DNA of 64,000 bases from Streptomyces sp. NBC_01689. GTDB taxonomy: Bacteria; Actinomycetota; Actinomycetes; Streptomycetales; Streptomycetaceae. The notes under the pieces were generated by a model. That model had not been told where the DNA came from and searched no databases. It saw only the letters and a list, made by a program, of their open reading frames with translations. Of this stretch, positions 7,852 through 16,825 are shown one piece after another (positions within the stretch are counted from its first letter, which is position 1; the number at the start of each line of letters is the position of its first letter). Both the position numbers and the translations under genes were made by a program. The stretch covers positions 3,162,001 through 3,226,000 of the forward strand of contig NZ_CP109592.1 in assembly GCF_036250675.1 (NCBI RefSeq). Reading direction: 5' to 3'.

Positions 7852-8823
7852 TCAGGGCCCGAGCTCCTTCGGGATCTCTCCCATCCGCAGCGGATCGGCC
7901 GGTTCCTCCAGAGGCGGCAGCTCGGGCAACGCGTCCCAGGACACCTGGTTCCTGCGGAGGTCCTTGCGGATGTGCCCCGCGAGGCGTTTGGTGTCGCGGC
8001 GGTTCATGACCGCCCCGACCGCGGCGCCCACCATGAAGGGCATCAGGTTCGGCAGGTCACGGACCGTGCGCTTCATGATCTGCTGCCGCAGCTCGCGCTT
8101 CATCTGGCCGCCCAGCGCGGCATTGAGGGTCGACGGCTTGGTCACGTCGATCCCGCGCTCGGAGGACCAGGAGTTCAGGTAGGCGGTGCTGCGCTGCGCG
8201 AGAGTGCCCGGCGGCCGCAGTCCGTAGACCTCGTGGAGCTCGGCGACCAGCTTCAGCTCGATCGCGGCGACCCCGGTGATCTCGGCGGCGAGTTCCGTGG
8301 GCATCGCGGGCGGTACGGGCAGCATGGCGGCCGCGCCGATGCCGGCGCCCACCGTGGAGGTCGCGTTGGCCGCGCCCGCGACGAGCTTGTCGGCGAGCTC
8401 CTCGGCGCCGAGGCCGGGGAACTGCCTGCGGAGGGTCGCGAGGTCCCGTACCGGGACGCGGGGCGCGATGTCGATGATCCGGTCGGCGAGGTGGGACAGA
8501 CCGGCCTTGGCCAGGCTGCCGCTCTTGCGGACGCCCTTTCTGACCCCGTCCCGAACGGCCGCCGCACGGCCGCTCGCGGCGGGCGCGGGGGCGTCCGTCG
8601 GCACCAGGTCCTCTCCCGGTGCGGGGGTGCCGGCCGGTGTGGGACCACCGGCCTGCGAGGAGGCGCCTGTCGGCGCCGTGGCGGGCGCCGGGTCGAGCGA
8701 GGCTGATCCTGGTCGGGAAGAGCCCCGCTCGTCGTCACGCGCGCCTTCAGGGCCCTGTGTGGGCCCTTCGTCCGCCGCCCTGCGAGGGAGGCGGCGCTTC
8801 CAAGGAGGGGTCGAGCCAGTCAC
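7852..8823 (-). CDS. EcsC-like conserved hypothetical protein
   Basis: A 323-residue protein starting at GTG 8823 with AGGCAGGG upstream. About 85 residues of Pro/Ala/Thr-rich, probably disordered sequence precede a basic helix (VRDGVRKGVRKSGSLAKAGL). The conserved domain runs from about 115 to 290, with a Gly/Ala-rich hydrophobic stretch (TVGAGIGAAAMLPVPPAMP), helix ELKLVAELHEVYGL and MPFMVGAAVGAVMNRRDTKRL. The pattern resembles EcsC-family proteins, but I am not certain. It lies 13 bases after the DUF4193 gene and is probably co-transcribed with it. Molecular role unknown. Confidence 0.7.
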   Translation of the reverse strand: MTGSTPPWKRRLPRRAADEGPTQGPEGARDDERGSSRPGSASLDPAPATAPTGASSQAGGPTPAGTPAPGEDLVPTDAPAPAASGRAAAVRDGVRKGVRKSGSLAKAGLSHLADRIIDIAPRVPVRDLATLRRQFPGLGAEELADKLVAGAANATSTVGAGIGAAAMLPVPPAMPTELAAEITGVAAIELKLVAELHEVYGLRPPGTLAQRSTAYLNSWSSERGIDVTKPSTLNAALGGQMKRELRQQIMKRTVRDLPNLMPFMVGAAVGAVMNRRDTKRLAGHIRKDLRRNQVSWDALPELPPLEEPADPLRMGEIPKELGP

Positions 8824-8836
8824 GGCCGACCCTGCC

Positions 8837-9133
8837 TCAGTCGCAGTCGCGGCAGATCGGCTGACCGTTCTTCTCGCGGGCCAGCTGACTGCGGTGGTGC
8901 ACCAGGAAGCAGCTCATGCAGGTGAACTCGTCCTGCTGCTTGGGCAGTACCCGGACGGCCAGCTCCTCGTTCGAGAGGTCGGCCCCGGGCAGCTCCAGGC
9001 CTTCTGCGGCCTCGAACTCGTCTACGTCGACGGACGAGGTGGACTTGTCGTTCCGGCGAGCCTTCAGTTCTTCAAGGCTGTCCGAGTCGACGTCGTCGTC
9101 GGTCTTGCGTGGGGTGTCGTAATCCGTTGCCAT
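8837..9133 (-). CDS. DUF4193 zinc-ribbon protein
   Basis: A 98-residue conserved actinobacterial protein. The start at 9133 (MATDYDTPRK) is supported by the strong ribosome-binding site GGGGGAGA seven bases upstream. The N-terminal half is acidic and probably disordered. The C-terminal part carries paired cysteines, CMSC and CRDC, about 23 residues apart, as in a treble-clef or zinc-ribbon binding one zinc. Orthologues are nearly universal in actinobacteria. Function unknown; interaction with the transcription machinery is a guess from size and the zinc site only. Confidence 0.88.
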   Translation of the reverse strand: MATDYDTPRKTDDDVDSDSLEELKARRNDKSTSSVDVDEFEAAEGLELPGADLSNEELAVRVLPKQQDEFTCMSCFLVHHRSQLAREKNGQPICRDCD

Positions 9134-9526
9134 GTCGCTCTCCCCCTCTGGGTGTCTGCGGTGTCTCCAGCGCACGTAACGCGTGAGAGGCCGGACTTGT
9201 GCCCGACCTGAGGCGGAGATTTTGCCTCACATCAAGGTCTGTTACTCAATCGACACCCAATCGGACCCCTCAAGAGTGATCGGCTTGGATGGCGATGCGG
9301 ACCGTACACGGTCTGAAGGTCGCACTTCAAAGGCGTCCCACCGTGTACTTCCCGTGATCAAGACCCCCGAAAACCCGGATTTTCCCGGCTTTCCGGCGGC
9401 TTGCGCGACCACGGAGAGTAGATGGCCGGAATATCGCCCTTGTGATCGATCACACACGGGCCTCCCGGATGGGCGACCAGAAAATTCCGCGCAAAGCGAA
9501 CATCGTCGCGTGTGGGGGTCATGGTC
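9134..9526. other. intergenic region upstream of DUF4193 gene
   Basis: 393 bases between the cutS stop and the DUF4193 start. It holds the DUF4193 promoter on the minus strand and a 9-bp inverted repeat (GTACACGGT at 9304-9312, ACCGTGTAC at 9340-9348, 27-base spacer). GC content is visibly lower than in the coding regions around 9200-9440. No convincing gene seen. Confidence 0.5.
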
Positions 9527-10759
9527 TCAGATCGGAAGGGTGACTCGCATCACGAGACCTCCTCCCTCGCGCGGCTCCGCGGCGATGTGACCCCCGTGGG
9601 CGCGGGCCACCGACCGGGCGATCGACAGGCCGAGGCCCACACCCTTGTCGCTGCCCGTGCGTTCCGTGCGCAGCCGCCGGAAAGGTTCGAAAAGATTGTC
9701 GATCTCGTACGCGGGAACCACCGGTCCCGTGTTCGAGACCAGCAGGACCGCGTGACCGTGCTGGACCAGGGTCGTGACCTCGACCCAGCCGCCCTCCGGC
9801 ACGTTGTAGCGCACCGCGTTCTGGACGAGGTTCAGCGCGATCCGCTCCAGCAGCACGCCGTTGCCCTGGACGACCGCCGCGGCGCGCTCCCCGCGGATCC
9901 GCACCCCCTTGGCCTCGGCCTCGGCGTGCACCTGGTCCACGGCCTGCGAGGCGACCTCGGCGAGGTCGACCGGCTTGCGCTCCACGATCTGGTTGTCGCT
10001 GCGGGCGAGCAGCAGCAGGCCCTCGACGAGCTGCTCGCTGCGTTCGTTCGTGGCCAGCAGGGTCTTGCCGAGCTGCTGCAGTTCCACCGGCGCCCCCGGG
10101 TCGGAGAGGTGGACCTCCAGGAGCGTGCGGTTGATCGCGAGCGGGGTGCGCAGTTCGTGCGAGGCGTTGCCGACGAACCGCTGCTGGGCGGTGAAGGCGC
10201 GCTGGAGCCGCTCCAGCATGTCGTCGAAGGTGTCGGCCAGCTCCTTCAGCTCGTCGTCCGGGCCGTCCAGCTCGATCCGCCGGGACAGGTCCGAACCGGC
10301 CACCGCGCGGGCGGTGCGGGTGATCCGGCCGAGCGGGGAGAGCACCCGGCCCGCCATCGCGTAGCCGAAGGCGAAGGCGATGATCGCGAGGCCGAGCAGC
10401 GCGAGCAGGGACCGGCTGAGCAGGTCGTCCAAGGCGTGCTGGCGCTGCTGGTTGGCGCACGCGTTCATCGCGGTGTTGAGCTCGTTCGCGGACGGCGCCG
10501 ACGGGAAGTTGCAGGTGCTGCTGCCGACCTGGCCCGAGATGATCCGGAACGGAAGCTCGCTGCCCACGTTCAGAGCCTGCGCGGCCAGCAGGTAGATGAT
10601 CGACAGCAGCATGATGCCGGCGATCAGGAACATGCCACCGTAGAGAAGCGTGAGCCGTATCCGGATGGTCGGGCGCAGCCAGGGGAACGGGGGCTCCGTC
10701 CGCCGGGGGTCCCAGGTGGGCTTCGGGGGCGCCGTCGACGGCGCCGGGGTCGTGGCCAC
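9527..10759 (-). CDS. cutS: CutS sensor histidine kinase
   Basis: Membrane sensor kinase partner of CutR, 410 residues. Membrane segments lie at about 37-60 and 122-142, with an extracytoplasmic loop between them containing exactly two cysteines (about C83 and C101). A HAMP linker follows, then HisKA with NASHELRTPLAINR (phospho-acceptor His near residue 205), the N box NLVQNAVRY and the G2 box GVGLGLSIAR. In Streptomyces cutRS is known to affect antibiotic production and secretion. The paired loop cysteines suit redox or disulphide sensing, but this is inference from the sequence. The start is six bases after the cutR stop. Confidence 0.94.
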   Translation of the reverse strand: MATTPAPSTAPPKPTWDPRRTEPPFPWLRPTIRIRLTLLYGGMFLIAGIMLLSIIYLLAAQALNVGSELPFRIISGQVGSSTCNFPSAPSANELNTAMNACANQQRQHALDDLLSRSLLALLGLAIIAFAFGYAMAGRVLSPLGRITRTARAVAGSDLSRRIELDGPDDELKELADTFDDMLERLQRAFTAQQRFVGNASHELRTPLAINRTLLEVHLSDPGAPVELQQLGKTLLATNERSEQLVEGLLLLARSDNQIVERKPVDLAEVASQAVDQVHAEAEAKGVRIRGERAAAVVQGNGVLLERIALNLVQNAVRYNVPEGGWVEVTTLVQHGHAVLLVSNTGPVVPAYEIDNLFEPFRRLRTERTGSDKGVGLGLSIARSVARAHGGHIAAEPREGGGLVMRVTLPI

Positions 10760-10765
10760 CGCCGG

Positions 10766-11419
10766 TCAGATCCGGTACCCGGAGCCGGGCACGGTGACGA
10801 TCACCGGGGGCTCCGCGAGTTTGCGGCGCAGGGTCATCACGGTCACCCGCACGACGTTCGTGAAGGGGTCCGTGTTCTCGTCCCAGGCCTTCTCCAGGAG
10901 CTGCTCGGCGGAGACGACGGCGCCCTCGCTGCGCAGCAGCACCTCCAGGACGGCGAACTCCTTGGGCGCGAGCTGGACCTCCTTGCCGTCGCGGAAGACC
11001 TCGCGGCGGTTGGGGTCGAGCTTGATGCCGGCGCGCTCCAGGACGGGCGGCAGGGGCACGCTCGTACGGCGGCCGAGGGCACGCACGCGTGCCGTCAGCT
11101 CGCTGAAGGCGAACGGCTTGGGGAGGTAGTCGTCGGCGCCGATCTCCAGGCCCTCCACCCGGTCGCTGACGTCTCCGGAGGCGGTCAGCATCAGGACCCG
11201 GGTGGGCATGCCCAGTTCGACGATCCGGCGGCAGACGTCGTCCCCGTGCACCAGCGGGAGGTCGCGGTCGAGGACGACCACGTCGTAGTCGTTGACGCCG
11301 ATGCGCTCCAGGGCGGCCGCGCCGTCGTACACGACGTCGACGGCCATGGCCTCCCGGCGCAGTCCGGTGGCCACCGCATCGGCGAGCAGCTGCTCGTCCT
11401 CGACGACGAGTACGCGCAC
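10766..11419 (-). CDS. cutR: CutR response regulator
   Basis: OmpR-class response regulator, 217 residues, almost identical to what I recall of S. lividans/S. coelicolor CutR. The GTG at 11419 gives MRVLVVEDEQLL and has AGGAAGGA about ten bases upstream; an ATG at 11443 is in frame but less well placed. The receiver has ED (8-9), the phospho-Asp in DVVVLDRDLP (near 51) and Lys in LPKPFAF (near 102). The winged helix has AVVSAEQLLEKAWDENTDPF and RVTVMTLRRKL. It is co-transcribed with cutS, six bases apart. Confidence 0.95.
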   Translation of the reverse strand: MRVLVVEDEQLLADAVATGLRREAMAVDVVYDGAAALERIGVNDYDVVVLDRDLPLVHGDDVCRRIVELGMPTRVLMLTASGDVSDRVEGLEIGADDYLPKPFAFSELTARVRALGRRTSVPLPPVLERAGIKLDPNRREVFRDGKEVQLAPKEFAVLEVLLRSEGAVVSAEQLLEKAWDENTDPFTNVVRVTVMTLRRKLAEPPVIVTVPGSGYRI

Positions 11420-11834
11420 GTCGCTTGTCCTTCCTGTGTCCACCCGCGCAGCGCCTTCTCGGCACGCGCGGGTGGGGGTCCGTCTCGGGTATGACCTCCA
11501 TCCTGCCTTTTTCGGCCGTAAACCGGCTGTAAGGCGGGTGGGAGGGCGTCCGCCGGGGCCGTTCCCGGCCCCGGGAATGCGAGATTTTCTCTTCGGGTTG
11601 AGGTTTCCACGGAAGAGAGCGGGGGGAGGACGGCTTTACACCCCGCGATCACGCTCTGCATGTGGCAAGCCACCTTGTGGTACGTCCAACCGCTTCCGCA
11701 GAGCGGGCGTGGGTGTCCGGCACCGTCGCCGCCCAGCCCGGGCAGCGCTGGGCACCCTCTGGAGACGTGATCGCCCCTTCCCGACGGCACACCCCCGTGC
11801 CACCGACCCACGACCCAGGACGAGGGGGCGCAGC
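11420..11834. other. divergent promoter region between cutR and small + strand gene
   Basis: 415 bases holding the cutR promoter (minus strand) and that of the 57-codon gene (plus strand). Short open frames here lack family resemblance and I do not call them. No other feature recognised. Confidence 0.4.
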
Positions 11835-12008
11835 ATGGACGCATTCACCGCAGGACTTCTGCAGCGCATAAAGGCGACCGAGTCCGACCTGACGCGGGCT
11901 CGCGAGACAGGCGACGACTTCCTCGCGGAGGTCGAGCAGGCCGAGCTCGAGGACCTTCGTCGCCTCGCCGCCGAGCACGGTGTGGAGGTCGGCGCGACGC
12001 GCGTCTGA
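11835..12008 (+). CDS. small conserved Streptomyces protein, 57 aa
   Basis: A short intact gene, MDAFTAGLLQRIKATESD to GVEVGATRV, with GAGGGGG just upstream as a good ribosome-binding site. It is Glu/Ala/Leu-rich and predicted to be a single amphipathic helix or helical hairpin (residues 1-48). It has no cysteine and no membrane segment. Conservation beside cutRS in streptomycetes is from memory. A hairpin terminator follows within 20 bases, marking it as an independently transcribed unit. Function unknown. Confidence 0.75.
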   Translation: MDAFTAGLLQRIKATESDLTRARETGDDFLAEVEQAELEDLRRLAAEHGVEVGATRV

Positions 12009-12022
12009 TCAGTTCGTACGCG

Positions 12023-12061
12023 AGCGGGGCCCCGGTGTCGATCCAGTACCGGGGCCCCGCT
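12023..12061. terminator. bidirectional hairpin terminator
   Basis: Inverted repeat AGCGGGGCCCCGGT (12023-12036) and its complement at 12048-12061, 14 bp, 11-base loop. It lies between the convergent small gene (ends 12008) and the inositol monophosphatase gene (ends 12092), so it can serve both. Confidence 0.85.
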
Positions 12062-12091
12062 TCGTGCGCCGTCGCGGGGACGGCGCGCGTC

Positions 12092-12922
12092 TCACCCGGA
12101 CGGGTGTCCGTCGTGCCAGGCGCCGAACTCCTCCAGGAGCCGCTGGAGGGGCTCGAAGACGCCGGGTGAGGCCGCCACCGCCAGCTCGCGCGCGGGCCGC
12201 TCCCCGGGGCGTCCACCGGTCAGGGCGCCCGCCTCACGGGCGATCAGGTCGCCCGCCGCGAGGTCCCAGGGGTGCAGGCCGCGCTCGTAGTACCCGTCGA
12301 GGCGGCCGGCCGCGACGTCGCACAGGTCGACCGCCGCGGAGCCGGAGCGCCGGATGTCGCGCAGCAGCGGGATCAGCCGCCGGGCGACGTCGGCCTGGTG
12401 CGCCTTGACCTCGCTCACGTAGTTGAAGCCGGTCGAGACCAGGGCCTGGTCCAGAGACGGAGAGGGCCGGCAGGTCAGCCGGCGCTCGCCGACCCAGGCG
12501 CCGGTGGCCCGGGCGCCCCGGCCCCGCACGGCGTGGTACGTCTCGCCGCGCATCGGCGCCGCGACGACCCCGACGACGGTCTCGCCGTCCTGTTCGGCCG
12601 CGATGGAGACCGCCCAGGTCGGCAGTCCGTAGAGGTAGTTCACCGTGCCGTCGAGCGGGTCCACGACCCAGCGGATGCCCGTGGTGCCCTCGCTGCTCGC
12701 CCCCTCCTCGCCGAGGAAGCCGTCGTGCGGGCGGTGCTGGGCGATCAGGTCGGTGATCAGCTTCTCGGCCGCGATGTCCATCTCGGTGACGACGTCGATC
12801 GGGCTGGACTTGGTGGCGGCGACCGTCAGGTCGGCCGGGCGCCCGTCGCGCAGCAGCTCGCCGGCACGGCGGGCGGCGTCGTGCGCGAGCTGGAGCAGTT
12901 CGGTGTGCAGGGGCTCGATCAC
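12092..12922 (-). CDS. inositol monophosphatase family protein
   Basis: A Mg2+-dependent phosphatase of the IMPase/FIG superfamily, 276 residues from a GTG at 12922 with AGAGGAG upstream. Metal-site motifs: GEEGAS (near 72), WVVDPLDGTVNYLYG (near 86-100, with Asp residues for two metals) and GLHPWDLAAGDLIAREAGA near 218 for the third. It could act on inositol phosphate, histidinol phosphate or fructose-1,6-bisphosphate; members of this branch are hard to separate by sequence. Adjacent to hemH on the same strand, but with an 81-base gap containing a 23-bp tandem duplication. Confidence 0.92.
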   Translation of the reverse strand: MIEPLHTELLQLAHDAARRAGELLRDGRPADLTVAATKSSPIDVVTEMDIAAEKLITDLIAQHRPHDGFLGEEGASSEGTTGIRWVVDPLDGTVNYLYGLPTWAVSIAAEQDGETVVGVVAAPMRGETYHAVRGRGARATGAWVGERRLTCRPSPSLDQALVSTGFNYVSEVKAHQADVARRLIPLLRDIRRSGSAAVDLCDVAAGRLDGYYERGLHPWDLAAGDLIAREAGALTGGRPGERPARELAVAASPGVFEPLQRLLEEFGAWHDGHPSG

Positions 12923-12963
12923 GGGGCTCCTCTGGGGCGGGGAAGGGCGGGCCGGCCCGGGGC

Positions 12964-13004
12964 GTGCGGGCGGACGGGGCCCGGGGGTGCGGGCGGACGG
13001 GGCC
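12964..13004. repeat. 23-bp period direct repeat at hemH 3' end
   Basis: GTGCGGGCGGACGGGGCC occurs at 12964-12981 and again at 12987-13004, perfect over 18 bases. The second copy ends inside the hemH stop codon. Looks like a small tandem duplication; no function proposed. Confidence 0.8.
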
Positions 13005-14131
13005 TAGGCGTACGGGCTGTCGGCGCCCGCGGCGGCGGGCTTGGGTGCCCGGGCGGGGCAGCAGCCCACCGGGCACAGGTCCCGGCTCGGGCCGAGGGTG
13101 CCGAGGACGCAGGGGGCCGGGCGCCGGCCGCTCTCGGTCGCCGCGCGTTCCAGGACGAGGTCGCGGACCGCCGCGGCGAACCGGGGATCGGCGCCGACGG
13201 TCGCCGAGCGGCGTACCGGCAGCCCGAGCTCGGCCGCCTTGGCCGTGGCCTCGGTGTCCAGGTCGTACAGCACCTCCATGTGGTCCGAGACGAACCCGAT
13301 GGGGGCCATCACGACGGCCGGGGCCCCGGCGCCGTGCAGTTCCTCCAGGTGGTCGCAGATGTCGGGCTCCAGCCAGGGGATGTGCGCGGCCCCGGAGCGC
13401 GACTGGTAGACGAGCCGCCAGGGGTGCTCGGTCCCGGTCTCCTCGCGCACCGCGTCGGCGATCAGCCGTGCCACTTCCAGGTGCTGGGCGACGTAGGCGC
13501 CGCCGTCGCCGTGGTCCTCGACGGGGCCCGAGGTGTCGGCCGCCGCGTCCGGGATGGAGTGGGTCGTGAAGGCGAGGTGCGCCCCCTCCCGCACGTCCTC
13601 GGGCAGGTCGGCGAGGGACTTCAGGACTCCGTCGACCATGGGGCGGACGAACCCCGGGTGGTTGAAGTAGTGCCGCAGCTTGTCGACCCGGGGCGGCTCC
13701 AGGCTCTCGGCCTCCAGCGCGGCCAGGGACTCGGCGAGGTTCTCGCGGTACTGACGGCAGCCCGAGTACGAGGCGTAGGCGCTGGTGGCGAGGACGAGGA
13801 CGCGGCGGCGGCCGTCGGCGGCCATCTCCCGCAGGGTGTCGGTCAGGTAGGGCGCCCAGTTGCGGTTGCCCCAGTAGACGGGGAGGTCCAGGCCGTGTTC
13901 CGCGAAGTCCTTGCGGAGGGCGTCGAGCAGCGCACGGTTCTGGTCGTTGATCGGGCTGACCCCGCCGAACAGGAAGTAGTGCCGACCCACTTCCTTGAGT
14001 CGTTCCTTGGGGATGCCTCGCCCGCGCGTCACGTTCTCCAGGAACGGAACCACGTCGTCCGGGCCTTCGGGGCCGCCGAACGAGAGCAGGAGGAGGGCGT
14101 CGTAGGGGTGGGCATCGAGCGCGTCTGGCAT
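13004..14131 (-). CDS. hemH: ferrochelatase (coproporphyrin-type)
   Basis: Inserts Fe2+ into a porphyrin; in actinobacteria the substrate is coproporphyrin III, giving coproheme that is later decarboxylated. 375 residues from ATG 14131 ([20 protein letters not shown]). Motifs: [20 protein letters not shown] near 20, the metal-site His in AFTTHSIP near 195, YQSRSG near 255, [13 protein letters not shown] near 265 and [16 protein letters not shown] near 290. The C-terminus has clustered cysteines (LCPVGCCPA plus an upstream Cys), matching the [2Fe-2S] cluster of actinobacterial enzymes. A putative iron box lies 71 bases upstream. Confidence 0.95.
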   Translation of the reverse strand: MPDALDAHPYDALLLLSFGGPEGPDDVVPFLENVTRGRGIPKERLKEVGRHYFLFGGVSPINDQNRALLDALRKDFAEHGLDLPVYWGNRNWAPYLTDTLREMAADGRRRVLVLATSAYASYSGCRQYRENLAESLAALEAESLEPPRVDKLRHYFNHPGFVRPMVDGVLKSLADLPEDVREGAHLAFTTHSIPDAAADTSGPVEDHGDGGAYVAQHLEVARLIADAVREETGTEHPWRLVYQSRSGAAHIPWLEPDICDHLEELHGAGAPAVVMAPIGFVSDHMEVLYDLDTEATAKAAELGLPVRRSATVGADPRFAAAVRDLVLERAATESGRRPAPCVLGTLGPSRDLCPVGCCPARAPKPAAAGADSPYA

Positions 14132-14201
14132 GCCTCCGATCCTGCCACCCGCCGCCGACGGCCGGACGACGGCCACGGGCCGGACAAGCCCCGGGAGTGC
14201 A

Positions 14202-14215
14202 TTAGGGTCACCTAA
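14202..14215. promoter_or_regulatory. putative DmdR/IdeR iron box (partial)
   Basis: TTAGGGTCACCTAA matches 12 of 14 bases of the inner part of the actinobacterial iron box (TTAGGCTAACCTAA). The outer five bases of the 19-bp consensus are not conserved. It lies between divergent hemH (start 14131) and the MFS gene (start 14308) and could control either by Fe-loaded DmdR1. Confidence 0.5.
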
Positions 14216-14307
14216 CCCGTAAGCTGTATCGGCTACCTTCACGCCTTACCGGAGTTCGGACGCCCGCGGTGACCGGGTGGCCGGGCCGAGCCCACCGGAG
14301 ACACCCC

Positions 14308-15546
14308 GTGCCCAGCCCGTACAGCGCCCTGTTCGCCGCCCCAGGCTCCAGGGCCTTCTCCGCCGCGGGCTTCCTCGGGCGGATGCCGCTGTCGATGATG
14401 GGCATCGGCGTGGTCACGATGATCTCGCAGGTCACCGGGCGCTACGGGCTCGCGGGCGCGCTGTCGGCGACCATGGCGCTGGCGGCGGCCGCGCTGGGTC
14501 CCCAGGTCTCCCGGATGGTCGACCGGTATGGGCAGCGCCGTGTGATGCGCCCCGTCACCCTGTTCGCGCTCGCTGCGGCCGCCGGGCTGCTGCTCGCCGC
14601 GCACTTCGCGTGGCAGGACTGGGTGCTGTTCCTCTGCGCCGCCGGGATCGGCTGTGTGCCGAGCGTCGGGGCGATGGTCCGGGCCCGGTGGGCCGCCCTC
14701 TACCGGGACACCCCGCAGCTGCACACCGCGTACTCCTTCGAGTCCGTGGTCGACGAGGTCTGTTTCATCGTCGGGCCCATCCTCTCGATCGGTCTGTCCA
14801 CGGTGTGGTTCCCCGAGGCAGGTCCGCTCCTCGCGGCCTGCTTCCTGGCCGCCGGCGTCTTCTGGCTGACGGCGCAGCGCGCCACCGAACCCGTGCCGCA
14901 CCCGCGTGAGCAGCACAGCCGCGGTTCGGCGATGCGCTCGGCCGGACTCCAGGTCCTGGTGGCGACCTTCGTCGCGACGGGGGCGATCTTCGGGGCCGTC
15001 GACGTGGTCACCGTGGCCTTCGCCGAGGAGCAGGGGCACAAGGGCGCCGCGAGCGTCGTCCTTGCGCTGTACGCGGCCGGCTCGTGCCTGGCGGGCGCCG
15101 TGTTCGGGCTGCTGCACTTCAAGGGGGCGCCCGAAGCCCGGTGGCTGCTGGGCATATGCGCGATGGCCGTGAGTATGATCCCCCTCCTACTGGTCGGAAA
15201 CTTGCCGTTCCTGGCCGTGGCGCTGTTCGTTGCGGGCCTGTCCATCGCTCCCACGATGATCACGACGATGTCCCTCATCGAGCAGCACGTACCACGCGCG
15301 AAACTGACCGAGGGCATGACCTGGGTGAGCACCGGACTCGCGGTCGGGGTCGCGCTCGGCTCCTCCGTGGCCGGCTGGGTGATCGACGCCGCCGGGGCGA
15401 AGGCCGGGTACGGGGTTCCGGCCGTGTCCGGGGCCGTCGCGGTGGCGGTCGGTTTCCTCGGGTATCGCCGGCTCAACAGGCCGGTTCCGCAGCGGGAGGG
15501 GACCCATGAGCACCACAGTGAGCGGGAAGAGCGGCACGTGGCGTAA
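14308..15546 (+). CDS. MFS transporter
   Basis: Major facilitator superfamily protein, 412 residues from the GTG at 14308 (VPSPYSALF), with GGAG seven bases upstream. About 12 hydrophobic segments; the loop motif after TM2 reads RMVDRYGQRRVM, the MFS motif A equivalent. The C-terminal tail is His/Glu-rich (HEHHSEREERHVA), partly because it overlaps the next gene by 41 bases. Substrate unknown; the neighbouring iron box hints at an iron-linked export role, but sugar or drug efflux is equally possible. Translationally coupled to the lactone oxidase gene. Confidence 0.85.
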   Translation: MPSPYSALFAAPGSRAFSAAGFLGRMPLSMMGIGVVTMISQVTGRYGLAGALSATMALAAAALGPQVSRMVDRYGQRRVMRPVTLFALAAAAGLLLAAHFAWQDWVLFLCAAGIGCVPSVGAMVRARWAALYRDTPQLHTAYSFESVVDEVCFIVGPILSIGLSTVWFPEAGPLLAACFLAAGVFWLTAQRATEPVPHPREQHSRGSAMRSAGLQVLVATFVATGAIFGAVDVVTVAFAEEQGHKGAASVVLALYAAGSCLAGAVFGLLHFKGAPEARWLLGICAMAVSMIPLLLVGNLPFLAVALFVAGLSIAPTMITTMSLIEQHVPRAKLTEGMTWVSTGLAVGVALGSSVAGWVIDAAGAKAGYGVPAVSGAVAVAVGFLGYRRLNRPVPQREGTHEHHSEREERHVA

Positions 15547-16825
15547 CTGGGCGGGGAACGTCACCGCCCGTCCCGTACGGGAGGTCACCCCCGCCTCGGT
15601 CGAGGAACTCTCCGCCGCGATACGCGCGGCCGCGGACGAGGGCCTGAAGGTGAAGGCGGTCGGCACCGGGCACTCCTTCACCGCCGCCGCCGCGACCGAC
15701 GGCGTGCTGATCCGCCCTCAGCTGCTGACCGGCATCCGCGCCCTGGACCGCGAGGCGGGCACCGTCACCGTCGAGGCGGGCACCCCGCTCAAGCGCCTGA
15801 ACCTGGCGCTCGCGCGTGAGGGACTGTCCCTCACGAACATGGGCGACATCATGGAGCAGACGGTGTCGGGCGCGACGAGCACCGGGACGCACGGCACCGG
15901 GCGGGACTCGGCCTCGATCGCCGCCCAGATCAGGGGCCTCGAACTGGTCACCGCGGACGGCTCGGTCCTGACCTGCTCCGAGAAGGAGAACCCCGACGTC
16001 TTCGCGGCCGCCCGGGTCGGCCTGGGCGCTCTCGGCGTCGTCACGGCGATCACCTTCGCCGTGGAGCCCCTCTTCCTGCTCACGGCCCGCGAGGAGCCGA
16101 TGACCTTCGACCGGGTCACCGCCGACTTCGACGAACTGTTCACCGAGAACGAGCACTTCGAGTTCTACTGGTTCCCCCACACCGGCAACTGCAACACCAA
16201 GCGGAACAACCGCAGCGGCGGCCCCGAGAGGCCCGTCGGGCGTCTCGGCGGCTGGATCGAGGACGAGTTCCTCTCCAACGGCGTCTTCCAGGTGGCGAAT
16301 CTGTTCGGCCGCGCCGTGCCCGCCGCCATCCCGGCGATCGCGAAGGTCTCCAGCCGGGCGCTCTCCGCGCGCACGTACACCGACATCCCCTACAAGGTCT
16401 TCACCTCTCCGCGCCGGGTGCGCTTCGTGGAGATGGAGTACGCGGTCGCGCGGGAGGCCCTCGTCGACACGCTGCGCGAACTGAAGGCCATGGTGGACCG
16501 CTCCCCCCTGCGGGTCAGCTTCCCCGTCGAGGTGCGCACCGCTCCCGCGGACGACATCACGCTGTCCACCGCGTCCGGCAGGGAGAGCGCCTACATCGCC
16601 GTACACATGTTCCGGGGGACGCCCTACCAGGCGTACTTCACGGCGGCCGAGCGGATCTTCACCGCGCACGAGGGCCGCCCTCACTGGGGCAAGGTGCACA
16701 CGCGGGACGCCGGGTACTTCTCCGGGGTGTACCCGCGCTTCGGCGAGTTCACGGCGTTGCGGGACCGCCTCGACCCGGATCGGCGCTTCGCGAACGACTA
16801 TCTGCGCCGGGTGCTGGGCTCGTAG
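15506..16825 (+). CDS. FAD-dependent D-arabinono-1,4-lactone oxidase family protein
   Basis: Oxygen-dependent flavoenzyme of the aldono-lactone oxidase/VAO family, 439 residues. The FAD-binding N-terminal half shows VKAVGTGHSFTAAAATDG (near 50, the His of GHS is the usual covalent flavin site in this family) and ATSTGTHGTGR (near 130). The C-terminal ALO domain has PHTGNCNTKRNNR near 225 and HWGKVHTRDAGYFSGVYPR near 395-415, the conserved H-W-G-K signature. The start overlaps the MFS end and has GGGAGGGG upstream. The native substrate is not fixed; sugar-lactones or alditols are likely. Its last 77 bases are antisense to the next gene. Confidence 0.9.
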   Translation: MSTTVSGKSGTWRNWAGNVTARPVREVTPASVEELSAAIRAAADEGLKVKAVGTGHSFTAAAATDGVLIRPQLLTGIRALDREAGTVTVEAGTPLKRLNLALAREGLSLTNMGDIMEQTVSGATSTGTHGTGRDSASIAAQIRGLELVTADGSVLTCSEKENPDVFAAARVGLGALGVVTAITFAVEPLFLLTAREEPMTFDRVTADFDELFTENEHFEFYWFPHTGNCNTKRNNRSGGPERPVGRLGGWIEDEFLSNGVFQVANLFGRAVPAAIPAIAKVSSRALSARTYTDIPYKVFTSPRRVRFVEMEYAVAREALVDTLRELKAMVDRSPLRVSFPVEVRTAPADDITLSTASGRESAYIAVHMFRGTPYQAYFTAAERIFTAHEGRPHWGKVHTRDAGYFSGVYPRFGEFTALRDRLDPDRRFANDYLRRVLGS

